Assembly: GCF_000620845.1 (NCBI RefSeq)
Contig: NZ_KK211189.1
Coordinates: 318,501 to 382,500 of the forward strand
Source: Exiguobacterium marinum DSM 16307
Lineage (GTDB): Bacteria > Bacillota > Bacilli > Exiguobacteriales > Exiguobacteriaceae
Reading direction: 5' to 3'
Length of the DNA stretch: 64,000 nt
Shown here piece after piece: positions 41,334-50,766 of the stretch. The notes below the pieces were generated by a model, which worked only from the letters and a program-made list of their open reading frames with translations, did no database searches and was not told where the DNA came from. Both the position numbers and the translations under genes were made by a program. Position 1 is the stretch's first letter. Every line of letters begins with the position of its first letter.

Positions 41334-42170
41334 ATGGGTATTCCAACAATCAAGTTACATGACGGCCATGAGATTCCAGCCATTGGACTCGGGACGGTTT
41401 ATTTGAAAGGTGAGGCAGGCGTCGACGCCATTACGTGTGCCATCCGAAACGGATATCGACTCATCGATTCGGCAATTCGTTATGACAATGAAGGCACGGT
41501 CGGTGAAGCGGTTCGTCAATCCGGCATTCCGCGCGAACAGCTTTTCTTAACATCAAAATTGCGCGCGCAATATTATGACTACGACCAAGCACTCGAGATG
41601 ATTCGGGAGTCCCTGTATCGGGCGAACCTCGACTATTGGGATTTGTTCCTCTTGCATTGGCCAAATCCGAAGCAGGATAAATACGTCGAGGCATGGCGTG
41701 CCTTGATTCAAGCAAAGAAAAACGGATGGATTCGCTCCATTGGGGTCTCGAACTTTATGCCGGAACATCTCGATCGTTTGATTGAAGAGACGGGAGAAAC
41801 ACCGGTCATCAATCAAATCGAGCTACACCCGTACTTCTCTCAAGTCGAACAGCGTCAAGCCGACAAGAAGCGAGGCATCATCACAGAAGCGTGGAGCCCA
41901 CTCAGTCGCGCCCGTACGGTCATCCATGATGAAAAGATCACCGAGCTCGCCAAACAAAAAGGAAAGAGTGTGTCTCAAGTCATCTTGCGTTGGCATGTGC
42001 AACTTGGGGTCATCCCGCTCGCCCGCTCGTCTAGCGAGTTGCACCAAAAAGAGAATCTCGATATCTTCAACTTCGAATTGACAGATGAAGAGATGGAGAC
42101 GCTTAATGCGTTGACGAAACCAGATGGTCGCATCGATGACCAGGATCCGCGTGAATACGAAGAGTACTAA
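41334..42170 (+). CDS. Aldo/keto reductase
   Basis: A 278-residue NADPH-dependent TIM-barrel oxidoreductase. The catalytic tetrad is visible: Asp and Tyr in YRLIDSAIRYDNE, Lys in LTSKLRAQ and His in DLFLLHWPNP. Family segments SIGVSNFMPEHL and QIELHPYFSQ follow. It resembles 2,5-diketo-gluconate reductase and YvgN-type enzymes that detoxify aldehydes such as methylglyoxal. The ATG at 41334 has GGGGAGG six bases upstream. It is monocistronic with a strong terminator. Confidence 0.93.
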   Translation: MGIPTIKLHDGHEIPAIGLGTVYLKGEAGVDAITCAIRNGYRLIDSAIRYDNEGTVGEAVRQSGIPREQLFLTSKLRAQYYDYDQALEMIRESLYRANLDYWDLFLLHWPNPKQDKYVEAWRALIQAKKNGWIRSIGVSNFMPEHLDRLIEETGETPVINQIELHPYFSQVEQRQADKKRGIITEAWSPLSRARTVIHDEKITELAKQKGKSVSQVILRWHVQLGVIPLARSSSELHQKENLDIFNFELTDEEMETLNALTKPDGRIDDQDPREYEEY

Positions 42171-42174
42171 AGAA

Positions 42175-42207
42175 GATTGAGCCAACGGAGGCTCAATCTT
42201 TTTTTCG
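42175..42207 (+). terminator. Terminator of the aldo/keto reductase gene
   Basis: AAGATTGAGCC and GGCTCAATCTT form a perfect 11-base stem, followed by T residues. It may also serve the converging gene at 42217. Confidence 0.9.
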
Positions 42208-42216
42208 TTATCCGGT

Positions 42217-42966
42217 TCAGAGTGGATGTCGTTTGAAATGTTCAGCAATGTGTCGTTTCATGGCGTCTCGATTTTCGGCGAAGATGCGGTGACGATGACC
42301 GTTCCCGCCGGATGGGTGCGGAAACCCGCTCACGACCCGCTCCTGGTTCAAGAGACCGCGCTCCACTAACAGCTCCACGGCTCGTCTCACGTTCACGCCC
42401 ATCGGTAGAATGAGGGCATTTTTCAGCTGTGCCATCTCTTCAGCGAATACACCTTCCACGTAAGGTCGAAACAGTTCAGTCCGAATCATATCCGGGCTCG
42501 ACCCGTTATAGTTCTTACCTTTATAGAAAACGGGATAAGGGAGAACCGCCGTGTTTTGTACGAGATGGTTCGCCGACCCAAATAAATCAAGGGATGATTC
42601 GATTCCCAAATGATGATGTAAATCCAAATCGTCCAGCATCGTCACCAAGTTCTTACGAATCGGACCAGAGAAACTTCCTCGTTGTTTGACGGCTCGCAGT
42701 GCTTCTTCATCAGAAGCACCTTTCAAATCGCGAATCGCCTCGAACGACTGACGCATCTGATACAAGCCTGGCGTGATTCCGGCGATAACGACTTTAGCAT
42801 CCGGATTGATATATTCAAACGGTGCGTAATAGATATCGAGTTGTTTCTTTTCATCACGGTCTAACAAAAAATCTTCACTTTTTAACTTCTCTTCCTCTAA
42901 ATCAGATAGCTGCAAGATTTTTGATTTATATGTGTGAAATAATTTTGTTCTTGTCACCTGAACCAT
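42217..42966 (-). CDS. Uracil-DNA-glycosylase superfamily-like protein
   Basis: A 249-residue soluble protein. VVIAGITPGLYQM resembles UDG motif 1 and SGFPHPSGGNGHRHR resembles motif 2 (H-P-S), which together suggest a UDG-fold enzyme. The presumed base-excision residues differ from known families, so activity is uncertain. The ATG at 42966 lies close to AAGGGG; GTG at 42957 is an alternative. It is divergent from adhP and converges on the aldo/keto reductase terminator. Confidence 0.65.
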   Translation of the reverse strand: MVQVTRTKLFHTYKSKILQLSDLEEEKLKSEDFLLDRDEKKQLDIYYAPFEYINPDAKVVIAGITPGLYQMRQSFEAIRDLKGASDEEALRAVKQRGSFSGPIRKNLVTMLDDLDLHHHLGIESSLDLFGSANHLVQNTAVLPYPVFYKGKNYNGSSPDMIRTELFRPYVEGVFAEEMAQLKNALILPMGVNVRRAVELLVERGLLNQERVVSGFPHPSGGNGHRHRIFAENRDAMKRHIAEHFKRHPL

Positions 42967-43051
42967 ACCCCTTCCATTTGCTACTTCTATCTCTATTCCC
43001 CAAAATCTTCATGTGAAAAAAGTTCATGTTTCGGACAAATGCTATATAAAA

Positions 43052-43065
43052 ATAAAGCGCTTCCA
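43052..43065 (-). promoter_or_regulatory. Weak cre-like site upstream of adhP
   Basis: TGGAAGCGCTTTAT (minus strand) keeps the AAGCGCTT core of cre sites but has three mismatches to the CcpA consensus. It lies about 85 bases before the adhP ATG. Confidence 0.3.
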
Positions 43066-43150
43066 TTCCATTTTTTGTGATATCCTGACGTTGTGATTGA
43101 AGAAAGATTTCCTTAGGTTTTATAACATTTCACAAGGAGTGTGTTGAGAC

Positions 43151-44179
43151 ATGAAAGCAGTCGTTGTCAATTCAGCAAGCAAAGCCAATATCGAAATCGT
43201 TGAAAAGGAAATACGTCCATTACAAGCAGGAGAAGCACTCGTCGATGTCGAGTACTGTGGGGTATGTCACACGGACCTTCACGTCGCCGGTGGTGATTTT
43301 GGAGATGTTCAAGGTCGCGTGCTCGGTCATGAAGGAATTGGAGTCGTGTCTCAAATTGCGGATGATGTCACGAGTTTAAAAGTCGGAGACCGCGTCAGTA
43401 TCGCTTGGATGTATCATGCGTGTGGTCGCTGTGAATATTGTACGACGGGACGGGAAACGTTCTGCCGAAACGTTCAAAACGCCGGATATAGCGTAGATGG
43501 CGGAATGGCCGAACAAAGTATCGTCGTCGCCGATTATGCCGTCAAAGTACCTAAAGGATTAGACCCTGCACAGGCATCAAGTATTACTTGTGCCGGTGTC
43601 ACGACGTATAAGGCCATCAAAGTGGCAGACGTCAAACCTGGTGAGACGGTCATCATCTATGGTTGTGGGGGACTGGGCAACCTGGCAATTCAATATGCGA
43701 AGCATGTATTCAATGCGCATGTGATTGCCGTCGACTTGAACGATGATAAGCTTGAACTTGCCAAAGAGAGTGGCGCTGATTTGACAATCAATCCATCGAC
43801 CGAAGGAGATGCGGCAGACATCGTCCAAGAGAAGTTCGGTGGTGCACACGCTGCAGTCGTCACGGCTGTCTCTAAAGTCGCATTTAACTCAGCTGTCAAT
43901 GCGGTTCGCGCTTGTGGGAAAGTCGTAGCAGTCGGTCTTCCTTCTGAAACGATGGATTTGAATATTCCTCGTCTCGTTCTCGATGGAATCGAAGTCGTCG
44001 GATCTCTCGTCGGAACACGTAAAGACTTAGAGGAAGCTTTCCAATTCGGAGCAGAAGGACTCGTTGTGCCTGTTGTTCACAAACGTTGTCTTCACGAAGT
44101 GCAAGATATCTTTGAAGAGATGGAACAAGGGAAAATTCAAGGACGCATGGTCATCGACTTCAAAAATAAAGACTGTTAA
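43151..44179 (+). CDS. adhP: Zinc-dependent alcohol dehydrogenase
   Basis: A 342-residue medium-chain dehydrogenase that interconverts ethanol-type alcohols and aldehydes with NAD. The catalytic zinc site begins with [11 protein letters not shown] and LGHEGIGVV, and the structural zinc has four Cys in [17 protein letters not shown]. The NAD motif is [15 protein letters not shown]. Length and motifs are those of AdhP/AdhA. The ATG at 43151 has AAGGAG eleven bases upstream, a rather long spacing. It is monocistronic with a terminator. Confidence 0.95.
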   Translation: MKAVVVNSASKANIEIVEKEIRPLQAGEALVDVEYCGVCHTDLHVAGGDFGDVQGRVLGHEGIGVVSQIADDVTSLKVGDRVSIAWMYHACGRCEYCTTGRETFCRNVQNAGYSVDGGMAEQSIVVADYAVKVPKGLDPAQASSITCAGVTTYKAIKVADVKPGETVIIYGCGGLGNLAIQYAKHVFNAHVIAVDLNDDKLELAKESGADLTINPSTEGDAADIVQEKFGGAHAAVVTAVSKVAFNSAVNAVRACGKVVAVGLPSETMDLNIPRLVLDGIEVVGSLVGTRKDLEEAFQFGAEGLVVPVVHKRCLHEVQDIFEEMEQGKIQGRMVIDFKNKDC

Positions 44180-44181
44180 TT

Positions 44182-44208
44182 AAAACGAGGCCATGTGCCT
44201 CGTTTTGT
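44182..44208 (+). terminator. Terminator of adhP
   Basis: AAAACGAGGC and GCCTCGTTTT form a perfect ten-base stem around CATGT. Confidence 0.85.
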
Positions 44209-44293
44209 TCTAGTTTGACGTTGACGGGGTATAGTTGCTTTTGTATAGTTAGGAACGTCCAAAAAGCCGAAAATGAAAGAGGAGTGACTTGAT

Positions 44294-44719
44294 TTGACTC
44301 CATCAACGTCAACCCGTCTGCTTGATTTGCTGACAGAACGAAACAATCAAGTTCGACGGATGAGTGAACAATCTTGGAATGAACAGAGTGACATCCTCAT
44401 CTCAAACTCTGAATGGTATATTCTCGCAACACTTTACCAATCGAACACGACTATTGCCGAAGTCACAAGAAATGTCCATATCTCTCGACAAGCCATCCAT
44501 AAACTAATTAAGAACCTTGAAGGAAAAGCACTCGTTCTCGTAACGGACCATCCACAGAGTCGAAAAGACAAATGCATCGAACTGACTGCGCTCGGCCATA
44601 CTTGTTATGAACAAAACGAGGCGCTCAAAGCGCAACTCGAGCAACGTATCCGAGAAGGAATTGGACAAGATGCTTTCGAGCAACTGAAAATCATTCTGCG
44701 CATGGACTGGAAGCTGTAA
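44294..44719 (+). CDS. MarR family transcriptional regulator
   Basis: A 141-residue winged-helix regulator. The recognition region NVHISRQAIHKLIKNLEGKALV and the wing DHPQSRKDKCIELTALG are clear. The TTG at 44294 follows AGAGGAG by nine bases; no ATG is available. Its target is unknown: adhP lies upstream and a CarD-like gene downstream, each with its own terminator. Confidence 0.87.
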   Translation: MTPSTSTRLLDLLTERNNQVRRMSEQSWNEQSDILISNSEWYILATLYQSNTTIAEVTRNVHISRQAIHKLIKNLEGKALVLVTDHPQSRKDKCIELTALGHTCYEQNEALKAQLEQRIREGIGQDAFEQLKIILRMDWKL

Positions 44720-44720
44720 T

Positions 44721-44748
44721 CGTGTCGGATAGAATCGGCACGGTTTTT
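44721..44748 (+). terminator. Terminator of the marR gene
   Basis: CGTGTCG and CGGCACG pair (one G-T) around GATAGAAT, followed by GTTTTTAT. Confidence 0.75.
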
Positions 44749-44835
44749 ATATGCATACATGAACCCAAACGTCAACCGAGTTGACATTTCACCTTCTGAA
44801 CGACTATGCTTATGGATAAGGAAGAGGTGATCGAC

Positions 44836-45354
44836 TTGTTTAAAGCTGGAGACTTAATCATCTACTCGACCCATGGCGTATGTCGCATCGACGACATTTC
44901 GGACAAAACGGTCGCAGGAGAAACGAAATCATACTACACGCTTCACCCGATCAACAATGCACAGAAGTTACAGATCAGCATCCCGGTCGATAACGATAAT
45001 GTGATGATGTTGACATTGCTCGAAGCAGACGAGGCATTAGAGATTTTAGAGTCGTTCCGCTCGCCTGGCGTTGAATGGAACCCGCATTCCAACAATCGCA
45101 ATCGCGAATTTTTGAATGTCGTCCATTCAGGGAACCGTCACGATATCGCTCAAGTCGTCAATACATTGAGTCGTCGACATATTGAGGCGCTCCATGCGAA
45201 TAAAAAGCTATACGAACAAGATCGTAAGATTCTAGAGAACGCCAAAACCATTTTGGTAAAAGAAATCTCGCTTGCTCTCAATCGTTCAGAAAGCGACATT
45301 GATCGTAGCATATCTGAGTATTTACATGAAAGTATGACGACACTCACACCTTGA
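44836..45354 (+). CDS. CarD family transcriptional regulator
   Basis: A 172-residue protein of the CarD/CdnL family, which binds RNA polymerase beta and affects open-complex stability. The N-terminal Tudor-like domain begins FKAGDLIIYSTHGVCRIDD and contains SYYTLHPINN and IPVDNDNVMM. The C-terminal half is helical. TTG at 44836 is chosen because GAGGTGATC lies just upstream and because family members start at FKxGDxVVY; an ATG at 44806 would add ten unrelated residues and overlap the ribosome site. A terminator follows. Confidence 0.83.
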   Translation: MFKAGDLIIYSTHGVCRIDDISDKTVAGETKSYYTLHPINNAQKLQISIPVDNDNVMMLTLLEADEALEILESFRSPGVEWNPHSNNRNREFLNVVHSGNRHDIAQVVNTLSRRHIEALHANKKLYEQDRKILENAKTILVKEISLALNRSESDIDRSISEYLHESMTTLTP

Positions 45355-45382
45355 CCCCTTCCTGTGGAAGCGGTCTTTTTTT
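45353..45382 (+). terminator. Terminator of the carD-like gene
   Basis: GACCCCTTCC and GGAAGCGGTC pair with one mismatch around TGT, followed by seven T residues. The stem begins in the stop codon. Confidence 0.8.
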
Positions 45383-45589
45383 GTGATGTCATCAATACGG
45401 ACGAGCCATCATCGGCACAGGTTCAATATCGTCGCAACAAGGGTACGCAACCTGTCGAAAAAAGTCTCTCTCCATCACAGAAATAAACGACAACAGTTAA
45501 GGGATCGTCAAACGCATCGATGACATACTAGATAGGTCCGAAAGTCCAAAAAATGGTGAAAGAGTAATCACTTGTTCTATACAAAGAGG
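45383..45589. other. Intergenic region without a recognised gene
   Basis: About 207 bases with no supported open frame or promoter. A distant inverted repeat, ACAGGTT near 45418 with AACCTGT near 45450, is present but has no clear role. Confidence 0.4.
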
Positions 45590-45613
45590 GCGAGCATACG
45601 ATTGTATACTCGC
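45590..45613 (-). terminator. Hairpin after mqo
   Basis: GCGAGCATAC and GTATACTCGC pair with one mismatch around GATT. The minus-strand tail is only weakly T-rich, so strength is uncertain. Confidence 0.45.
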
Positions 45614-45623
45614 TCCAAGTAAA

Positions 45624-47123
45624 TTAATTGTGTACCACATCTTTTTCTTTTAGACCGAGCGCGAGCGCTGTCGATTCGTGAATCGTTCTAAACAGGTCCG
45701 GATGTTCCGACAACTTCAAGCCATACGATGGAACCATCTCTTTGATTTTTGCTTCCCATTCCGGCAACTGTTGCGGGAAGCATTGCTCGAGCACTTTCAA
45801 CATGACGTGCACAGCGGTCGATGCACCTGGAGAAGCACCAAGCAGTGCCGCGACGGAACCATCTTCGGCACTCACGACTTCTGTTCCGAACTGGAGTGTC
45901 CCTTTTCCTTGCGGTGTATCTTTGATGACCTGAACCCGTTGTCCGGCCACAACGATTTCCCAATCTTCGTTCTTGGCGTTCGGGATGAATTCACGCAGTT
46001 CATCCATACGCTTGTCGTGTGACAAGAGTACCTGCTCGACCAAGTATTTCGTGAGCGGCATCTCTTTCGCCCCTGCCGCAAGCATCGTGATGACGTTGTT
46101 TGGTTTGACCGAACGAATCAAATCCAAATTCGAACCTGTTTTCAAGAACTTCGGCGTGAAGCCAGCGAACGGTCCAAACAACAACTCTTTTCGTCCATCG
46201 ATAAAGCGTGTGTCGAGGTGCGGTACCGACATCGGTGGTGCCCCGACTTTCGCCTTTCCGTAAACTTTAGCGTGATGTTGCTCGATAACCTCGCGATTTT
46301 TACAGACGAGGAAGAGCCCACTGACCGGAAATCCTCCGATTTGTTTCGACTCGGGAATCCCTGTCTTTTGTAAGAGTGGCAAACTACCACCCCCGCCTCC
46401 GATAAAGAGAAACGGTGCCGTATGCGTCTCAATCGTGTCTCGAGACACGTCTTTCACTTTCACTTCCCAATGACCGTTGTCGAGACGCTTCACGTCCTCG
46501 ACGCTATGACCATAGTTGACCTCGACCCCGTTTGATGTGAGATGCTCAAACAACATACGTGTCAATGCACCAAAGTTCACGTCCGTCCCTGAATCGATTT
46601 TCGTTGCGGCAATCGGTTCATCCGATGTCCGACCTCCCATGATGAGCGGGAACCATTCCTGTAATTGATTCGGGTCGTCCGATAAGACCATCCCTTCAAA
46701 CAACGGATTCGTTGTTAGCGCTTCCAAACGACGCTTCAAGAAGTCGACGTTCTTCTCCCCTTGGACCATGCTCATATGTGGGATCGAACGAATAAAGGCC
46801 TCTGGGTTTTCAATTAATCCTTGCTTGACGAGATGCGCCCAAAACTGGCGCGAGATTTGGAACTGCTCGTTGACGTTGACTGCTTTGGAGATGTCGATCG
46901 TCCCATCTGCGTTCTCAGTTGTATAGTTTAATTCGCATAGTGCGGCATGTCCCGTACCTGCGTTATTCCATTCGTTTGAACTTTCTTCCCCTGCTGCATC
47001 GAGCTTTTCGAACACTTTGATGTTCCACCCCGGTACAAGCTCTTTAAAGAGTGAACCGAGCGTTGCGCTCATAATGCCTGCCCCAATTAAAATGACGTCT
47101 GTTCTCGTTTGCGTACTGCTCAT
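45624..47123 (-). CDS. mqo: Malate:quinone oxidoreductase
   Basis: A 499-residue FAD-dependent peripheral membrane enzyme that oxidises malate to oxaloacetate and reduces menaquinone. The FAD motif [19 protein letters not shown] is followed by [19 protein letters not shown], a stretch almost invariant in Mqo, and later by [18 protein letters not shown]. The C-terminal [19 protein letters not shown] is the second FAD contact. The ATG at 47123 has GGATGGGG upstream; the frame is open further back without a better site. It is monocistronic, with a perfect palindrome in the upstream region. Confidence 0.96.
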   Translation of the reverse strand: MSSTQTRTDVILIGAGIMSATLGSLFKELVPGWNIKVFEKLDAAGEESSNEWNNAGTGHAALCELNYTTENADGTIDISKAVNVNEQFQISRQFWAHLVKQGLIENPEAFIRSIPHMSMVQGEKNVDFLKRRLEALTTNPLFEGMVLSDDPNQLQEWFPLIMGGRTSDEPIAATKIDSGTDVNFGALTRMLFEHLTSNGVEVNYGHSVEDVKRLDNGHWEVKVKDVSRDTIETHTAPFLFIGGGGGSLPLLQKTGIPESKQIGGFPVSGLFLVCKNREVIEQHHAKVYGKAKVGAPPMSVPHLDTRFIDGRKELLFGPFAGFTPKFLKTGSNLDLIRSVKPNNVITMLAAGAKEMPLTKYLVEQVLLSHDKRMDELREFIPNAKNEDWEIVVAGQRVQVIKDTPQGKGTLQFGTEVVSAEDGSVAALLGASPGASTAVHVMLKVLEQCFPQQLPEWEAKIKEMVPSYGLKLSEHPDLFRTIHESTALALGLKEKDVVHN

Positions 47124-47194
47124 GAAAACCCCATCCTTATCCCCTGAATTTTTTGTCATACAATCGAAGAATCCCCATTCCTCAATCGTATATT

Positions 47195-47218
47195 TTATAA
47201 TCGTTATACCGATTATAA
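47195..47218. promoter_or_regulatory. Perfect palindrome between mqo and the Nudix gene
   Basis: TTATAATCG (47195-47203) and CGATTATAA (47210-47218) are perfect nine-base inverted repeats with a six-base spacer. It lies about 72 bases before the mqo ATG and contains TATAAT on both strands, so it could be an operator over the mqo promoter. Confidence 0.5.
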
Positions 47219-47341
47219 CTCTTTTGTGATGAATGATAAGGGGTTTAGGGCGAAAAAATTCTTTAAGTGAAGATTGAATTCATAAAGAAAAGACGAATGT
47301 TATGATAGAGGTAATCAAATCTCAAAAATGAGGGAGTACCA

Positions 47342-47755
47342 ATGAAAAAAACAGTAAAAGTCGTAGCAGCAGTTATTGAAAACGAAAAACATGAAATTCT
47401 TTGTGCACTTCGTTCAACAACTATGCTCATTCCAAACATGTGGGAATTTCCCGGAGGAAAAGTTGAGGATGGAGAGAACTTACAAGAAGCACTCGAACGT
47501 GAAATTTTTGAAGAGTTGCAATGTGAAATTACTGCTCATGAAATTATTAATGAACATGTACATGAATATGAAACTTTCATTATTCATTTAGTTTCATTAC
47601 GTGCAGAATTAAAATCGGGAACTCCTATAGCTACGGAGCATGATGCATTAATCTGGTTAAAGCGTGAAAATCTACGTTCCTTGGTCTGGGCACCAGCAGA
47701 TTTACCTGCAGTAAATGATGTGATCAATCAAATAACTGAAGCCGAGAACGTATAA
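47342..47755 (+). CDS. Nudix hydrolase, MutT/nucleoside triphosphate pyrophosphohydrolase type
   Basis: A 137-residue Nudix enzyme. The box runs from Gly39 to about residue 62: Gly39-x5-Glu45-x7-Arg53-Glu54-x2-Glu57-Glu58, preceded by NMWEFPGGK, which is typical of MutT-like (deoxy)nucleoside triphosphate pyrophosphohydrolases. The usual Gly near the end of the box is Gln60. It is AT-rich compared with most of the window. The ATG at 47342 follows GAGGGAG by five bases. It converges on the large PLD-helicase gene and shares a terminator with it; the two look acquired together. Confidence 0.88.
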   Translation: MKKTVKVVAAVIENEKHEILCALRSTTMLIPNMWEFPGGKVEDGENLQEALEREIFEELQCEITAHEIINEHVHEYETFIIHLVSLRAELKSGTPIATEHDALIWLKRENLRSLVWAPADLPAVNDVINQITEAENV

Positions 47756-47776
47756 ATTACGCCTCGGCTTTTTTTT
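47741..47776. terminator. Bidirectional terminator between the Nudix and helicase genes
   Basis: GCCGAG (47741-47746) pairs with CTCGGC (47763-47768), with inner CGTA/TACG pairing, followed by eight T residues. It overlaps the end of the Nudix gene. Confidence 0.8.
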
Positions 47777-50654
47777 AATGCGTTATCTCGTGCAAGTAAT
47801 CGTATATCTGTTGATCGACACTCTCTCTCAACATTAAATTCATCGTGACTACAGGAAGTTCTTGACCATTTTTATTTAGCATCGTGGTATTTTTTATAGA
47901 TTGTTGATCTGGTTTCACTTCACCTAAATAATAAAAATCTCCGCCTTCATCATCATCTTTTTTTACAAATAGGTGAATATCAATGTTGTCTTTCTCTGAA
48001 TCAATAATTTTGCGCACTTCTTCAGATTTTGTGGTTCTTCGACTCCGAGTATACCAATGAAATACCTCTGGACTAATAAAGGAATCACCGTAATTAACAC
48101 TTGCTTCAACGTCTTCACTTTTATGATACGTTACAAATATAGGACATGTATGATGCTTAACTTTATAGCCATACATCGTAGATTGCTCTTCTTTTTTCCA
48201 ATTTAATAATCGACATACATCTTTTCTCGTGTATTTTTCCAACCTCGTTAAAGGTTGTGTTTGATTATATCGTTTACTTCTTAGGATTGATGCTTCTAGT
48301 GAGTCGTTAAATAACTTAGCAAACCATTCGTTTTGTAACATAGATTGTATGTGTGAAGGTAACCGATACATGTCACGATCTAATTCAACATACGGCTTAT
48401 TACCATATTTCTTTCGATCTGCATCATTAAAAAAGTCTAATAATAATACATTCTCTACTGATTTAAGCGTTGCTTCATCTACTCGAACATGATGATCATG
48501 TAGGTAGTTAATAAAATTGAGTTTACTTATAGAGCGATCAGAGGCCAAAAGTTTTAACAAATAAATCTCATGTATTCTTTTACCTGATAAAAGTTCTTGC
48601 GTTACCATAAGTAAAATTTGCTCTTCCTCTTTCGAAAGAGAAGGCAATTCACTTTCAACCACTCTTAAAAAAGCACCATAATGTCCATTTTTAGTTGCTA
48701 TAACAATTGGATCCATTGAGTGGTTCTCTATAAAGTCAGTCAACATAGGTTGTCTACCTAATCGATTTTTTAAGTTCTGATATGCTTCTTTTAAAGTTTT
48801 TAAATCTGTTAACCTTGCTTGGTTAATTGATTCATAAATGCGTTCTTTAGCAACCGCTTCAAAATTAATAGTTGATGTACCAGAGATATAGCTCCGATCG
48901 ATTACTTTACGACGAATAGAATCTTTATTTTGAGAACGATCATCCGAGAGAGCAATTGGAATTAAATAATTGTTTTTATAGTTTGCTATAAAATCAATAA
49001 CGGTTACGTAACGTTTAGATTTATGCTTTCGTAAGCCCCTTCCTAATTGTTGAATAAAAATAATACTCGATTCAGTTTGTCGAAGCATTACAACTTGATT
49101 AATGCTTGGTATATCGATCCCTTCGTTAAATATATCCACAGTGAGAATATAGTCTAGTAATCCTTGTTCTAAATTATTTACTTCTTGCTTTCGCTTCGCT
49201 TGAGTATCATCCCCGGTTAAAGCACATGTTCTAAAACCTCGAGCATTTAATTGCTCAGATAAATACATTGCTTCTTTTTTAGAGCTGCAGAACATTAGGC
49301 CTCGCAACTTTTCCCCCGAATAACCGTAGTATTTAATCTTTTCAATAATCCTATCAATTCTTTCAGTTGATACAAGTTTTTGAAACACTTCAATTTCTTT
49401 TTGTTCCCCATCAATTTCAAGATCAGTTACCCCAAAATAATGGAATGGACATAGCATATTTTCTTCAAGTGCTTCTTGTAAACGAATTTCATATGCAATA
49501 TTGTAATCAAAAAGTCTGAACAAATCATATCCATCTGAACGTTCAGGAGTAGCAGTCATTCCAAGTAAGAACTTCGGCGCGAAATATTCTAATAGTTTTT
49601 GATATGTATTTGCTCCGGCCCGATGACTTTCATCAATCAAGATGTAATCAAAAGTCTCTCGTGCAAATTGATATAAAGTTTCATCTTTTGAGATGGTTTG
49701 AATAGTTGCAAATATATATTTAGAATCAATTGCTCGACTAGTTCCCGACAAAATCCCGAAATCTTCAATGTTTCCACCAATCACTTTATGAAAATCACTT
49801 ATAGCTTTTTTCAAAATTTGTTCACGATGGACTACAAATAACATTCGCTTCGGTTCATACCTACGAACATCAAATGCAGCTAAGTATGTTTTCCCAGTCC
49901 CCGTAGCTGATACAACTAGTGCGCGTTGATGACATTGCTGTCGGACTGTTTCAATACCGTCTAAAGCAGAACGCTGCATAGCATTCGGTTTAATTTCAAG
50001 GTCCCGCTTAATTTGATTAAAATCGTGAATACTTGGAAACTCAGCAACTCGATCTCTAACCATTGGACGATATACATTTTCATAAGCCTTAATCCATTCT
50101 AAGGTTAACGGAATCGATTCATTCCACATCGTTTCAAATCGATTGAAAAAGTGTTGAACAATTTCACCGTTTTCATGAGAAGTAAGTTTAATATTCCATT
50201 CGTAGTTTGTTTTTAATGCTCCTGCAGTTAAGTTTGAACTACCAACAATCAATGAATAGTACTCTTCATGTTGAAAAATATACCCTTTTGAATGAAACGC
50301 ATTCACATCTGCAATTCTTACGTCAACGTTCGAAATTTTTAAAAGTTCTTTAAACATTTTTGGCTGATTAAACAGTTGATATGTAGAAGTAATGATCTCG
50401 CCTCGGATACCTTTTTGACTCAAGTCGTATAATGTTGATTTGAGTGTTGCCAAACCTGATTCTGTAATGAACGCAACAGCGAATTGAAACTTCTTACAAA
50501 CTTTCAATTCATCGAGTAACACGGTCAATACATCCTGTCTTTTAACTCGTTCGTTTACTAAAAGTTCTGGTTTAAATGGACTAGAATGATGGTGATCTTT
50601 ATCTATAAACCCAGTATAAAGAGAGCTTTCTAATTGTCTTTTAAAATGACTCAT
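47775..50654 (-). CDS. PLD-nuclease-like/DEAD-box helicase fusion with DUF3427-type C-terminus
   Basis: A 959-residue protein. The N-terminal ~200 residues form a phospholipase-D-type domain with His121-x-Lys123 in FHSKGYIF and SSNLTAGALKTN near 139-150. A superfamily 2 helicase follows: Walker A ATGTGKT (about 250-256), DESH box at 341-344, GMTATPERSDGYD, and the C-terminal helicase motifs LTVDIFNEGIDIP and QQLGRGLRKH. The last ~350 residues resemble the DUF3427 region of such proteins. The layout suggests a nuclease-helicase for defence or DNA processing. The gene is markedly AT-rich. The ATG at 50654 has AGGAGG five bases upstream. It converges on a Nudix hydrolase gene. Confidence 0.87.
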   Translation of the reverse strand: MSHFKRQLESSLYTGFIDKDHHHSSPFKPELLVNERVKRQDVLTVLLDELKVCKKFQFAVAFITESGLATLKSTLYDLSQKGIRGEIITSTYQLFNQPKMFKELLKISNVDVRIADVNAFHSKGYIFQHEEYYSLIVGSSNLTAGALKTNYEWNIKLTSHENGEIVQHFFNRFETMWNESIPLTLEWIKAYENVYRPMVRDRVAEFPSIHDFNQIKRDLEIKPNAMQRSALDGIETVRQQCHQRALVVSATGTGKTYLAAFDVRRYEPKRMLFVVHREQILKKAISDFHKVIGGNIEDFGILSGTSRAIDSKYIFATIQTISKDETLYQFARETFDYILIDESHRAGANTYQKLLEYFAPKFLLGMTATPERSDGYDLFRLFDYNIAYEIRLQEALEENMLCPFHYFGVTDLEIDGEQKEIEVFQKLVSTERIDRIIEKIKYYGYSGEKLRGLMFCSSKKEAMYLSEQLNARGFRTCALTGDDTQAKRKQEVNNLEQGLLDYILTVDIFNEGIDIPSINQVVMLRQTESSIIFIQQLGRGLRKHKSKRYVTVIDFIANYKNNYLIPIALSDDRSQNKDSIRRKVIDRSYISGTSTINFEAVAKERIYESINQARLTDLKTLKEAYQNLKNRLGRQPMLTDFIENHSMDPIVIATKNGHYGAFLRVVESELPSLSKEEEQILLMVTQELLSGKRIHEIYLLKLLASDRSISKLNFINYLHDHHVRVDEATLKSVENVLLLDFFNDADRKKYGNKPYVELDRDMYRLPSHIQSMLQNEWFAKLFNDSLEASILRSKRYNQTQPLTRLEKYTRKDVCRLLNWKKEEQSTMYGYKVKHHTCPIFVTYHKSEDVEASVNYGDSFISPEVFHWYTRSRRTTKSEEVRKIIDSEKDNIDIHLFVKKDDDEGGDFYYLGEVKPDQQSIKNTTMLNKNGQELPVVTMNLMLRESVDQQIYDYLHEITH

Positions 50655-50766
50655 TGGTTCCTCCTACTTATCACTAAGTAAATTGAAATATATTCTATGA
50701 TGTGAAATAGTTTTACATATATTTCATTATTGGCTTTTCACTAAAAATGATCAAGGAGAATCCATC

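Noticed and set aside
42967-43150. Rex-type operator upstream of adhP
   Set aside because: Only half-sites (TTGTGA, TTCACAA) are present and they are not arranged as a symmetric site.
44806-44835. Upstream ATG start for the CarD-like protein
   Set aside because: The codons up to 44835 contain the ribosome site for the TTG start, and the family begins at the FKAGD segment.
45383-45589. Small RNA or small protein in the carD-mqo spacer
   Set aside because: No promoter-terminator pair and no ribosome site with an open frame could be found; the single inverted repeat is too weak.
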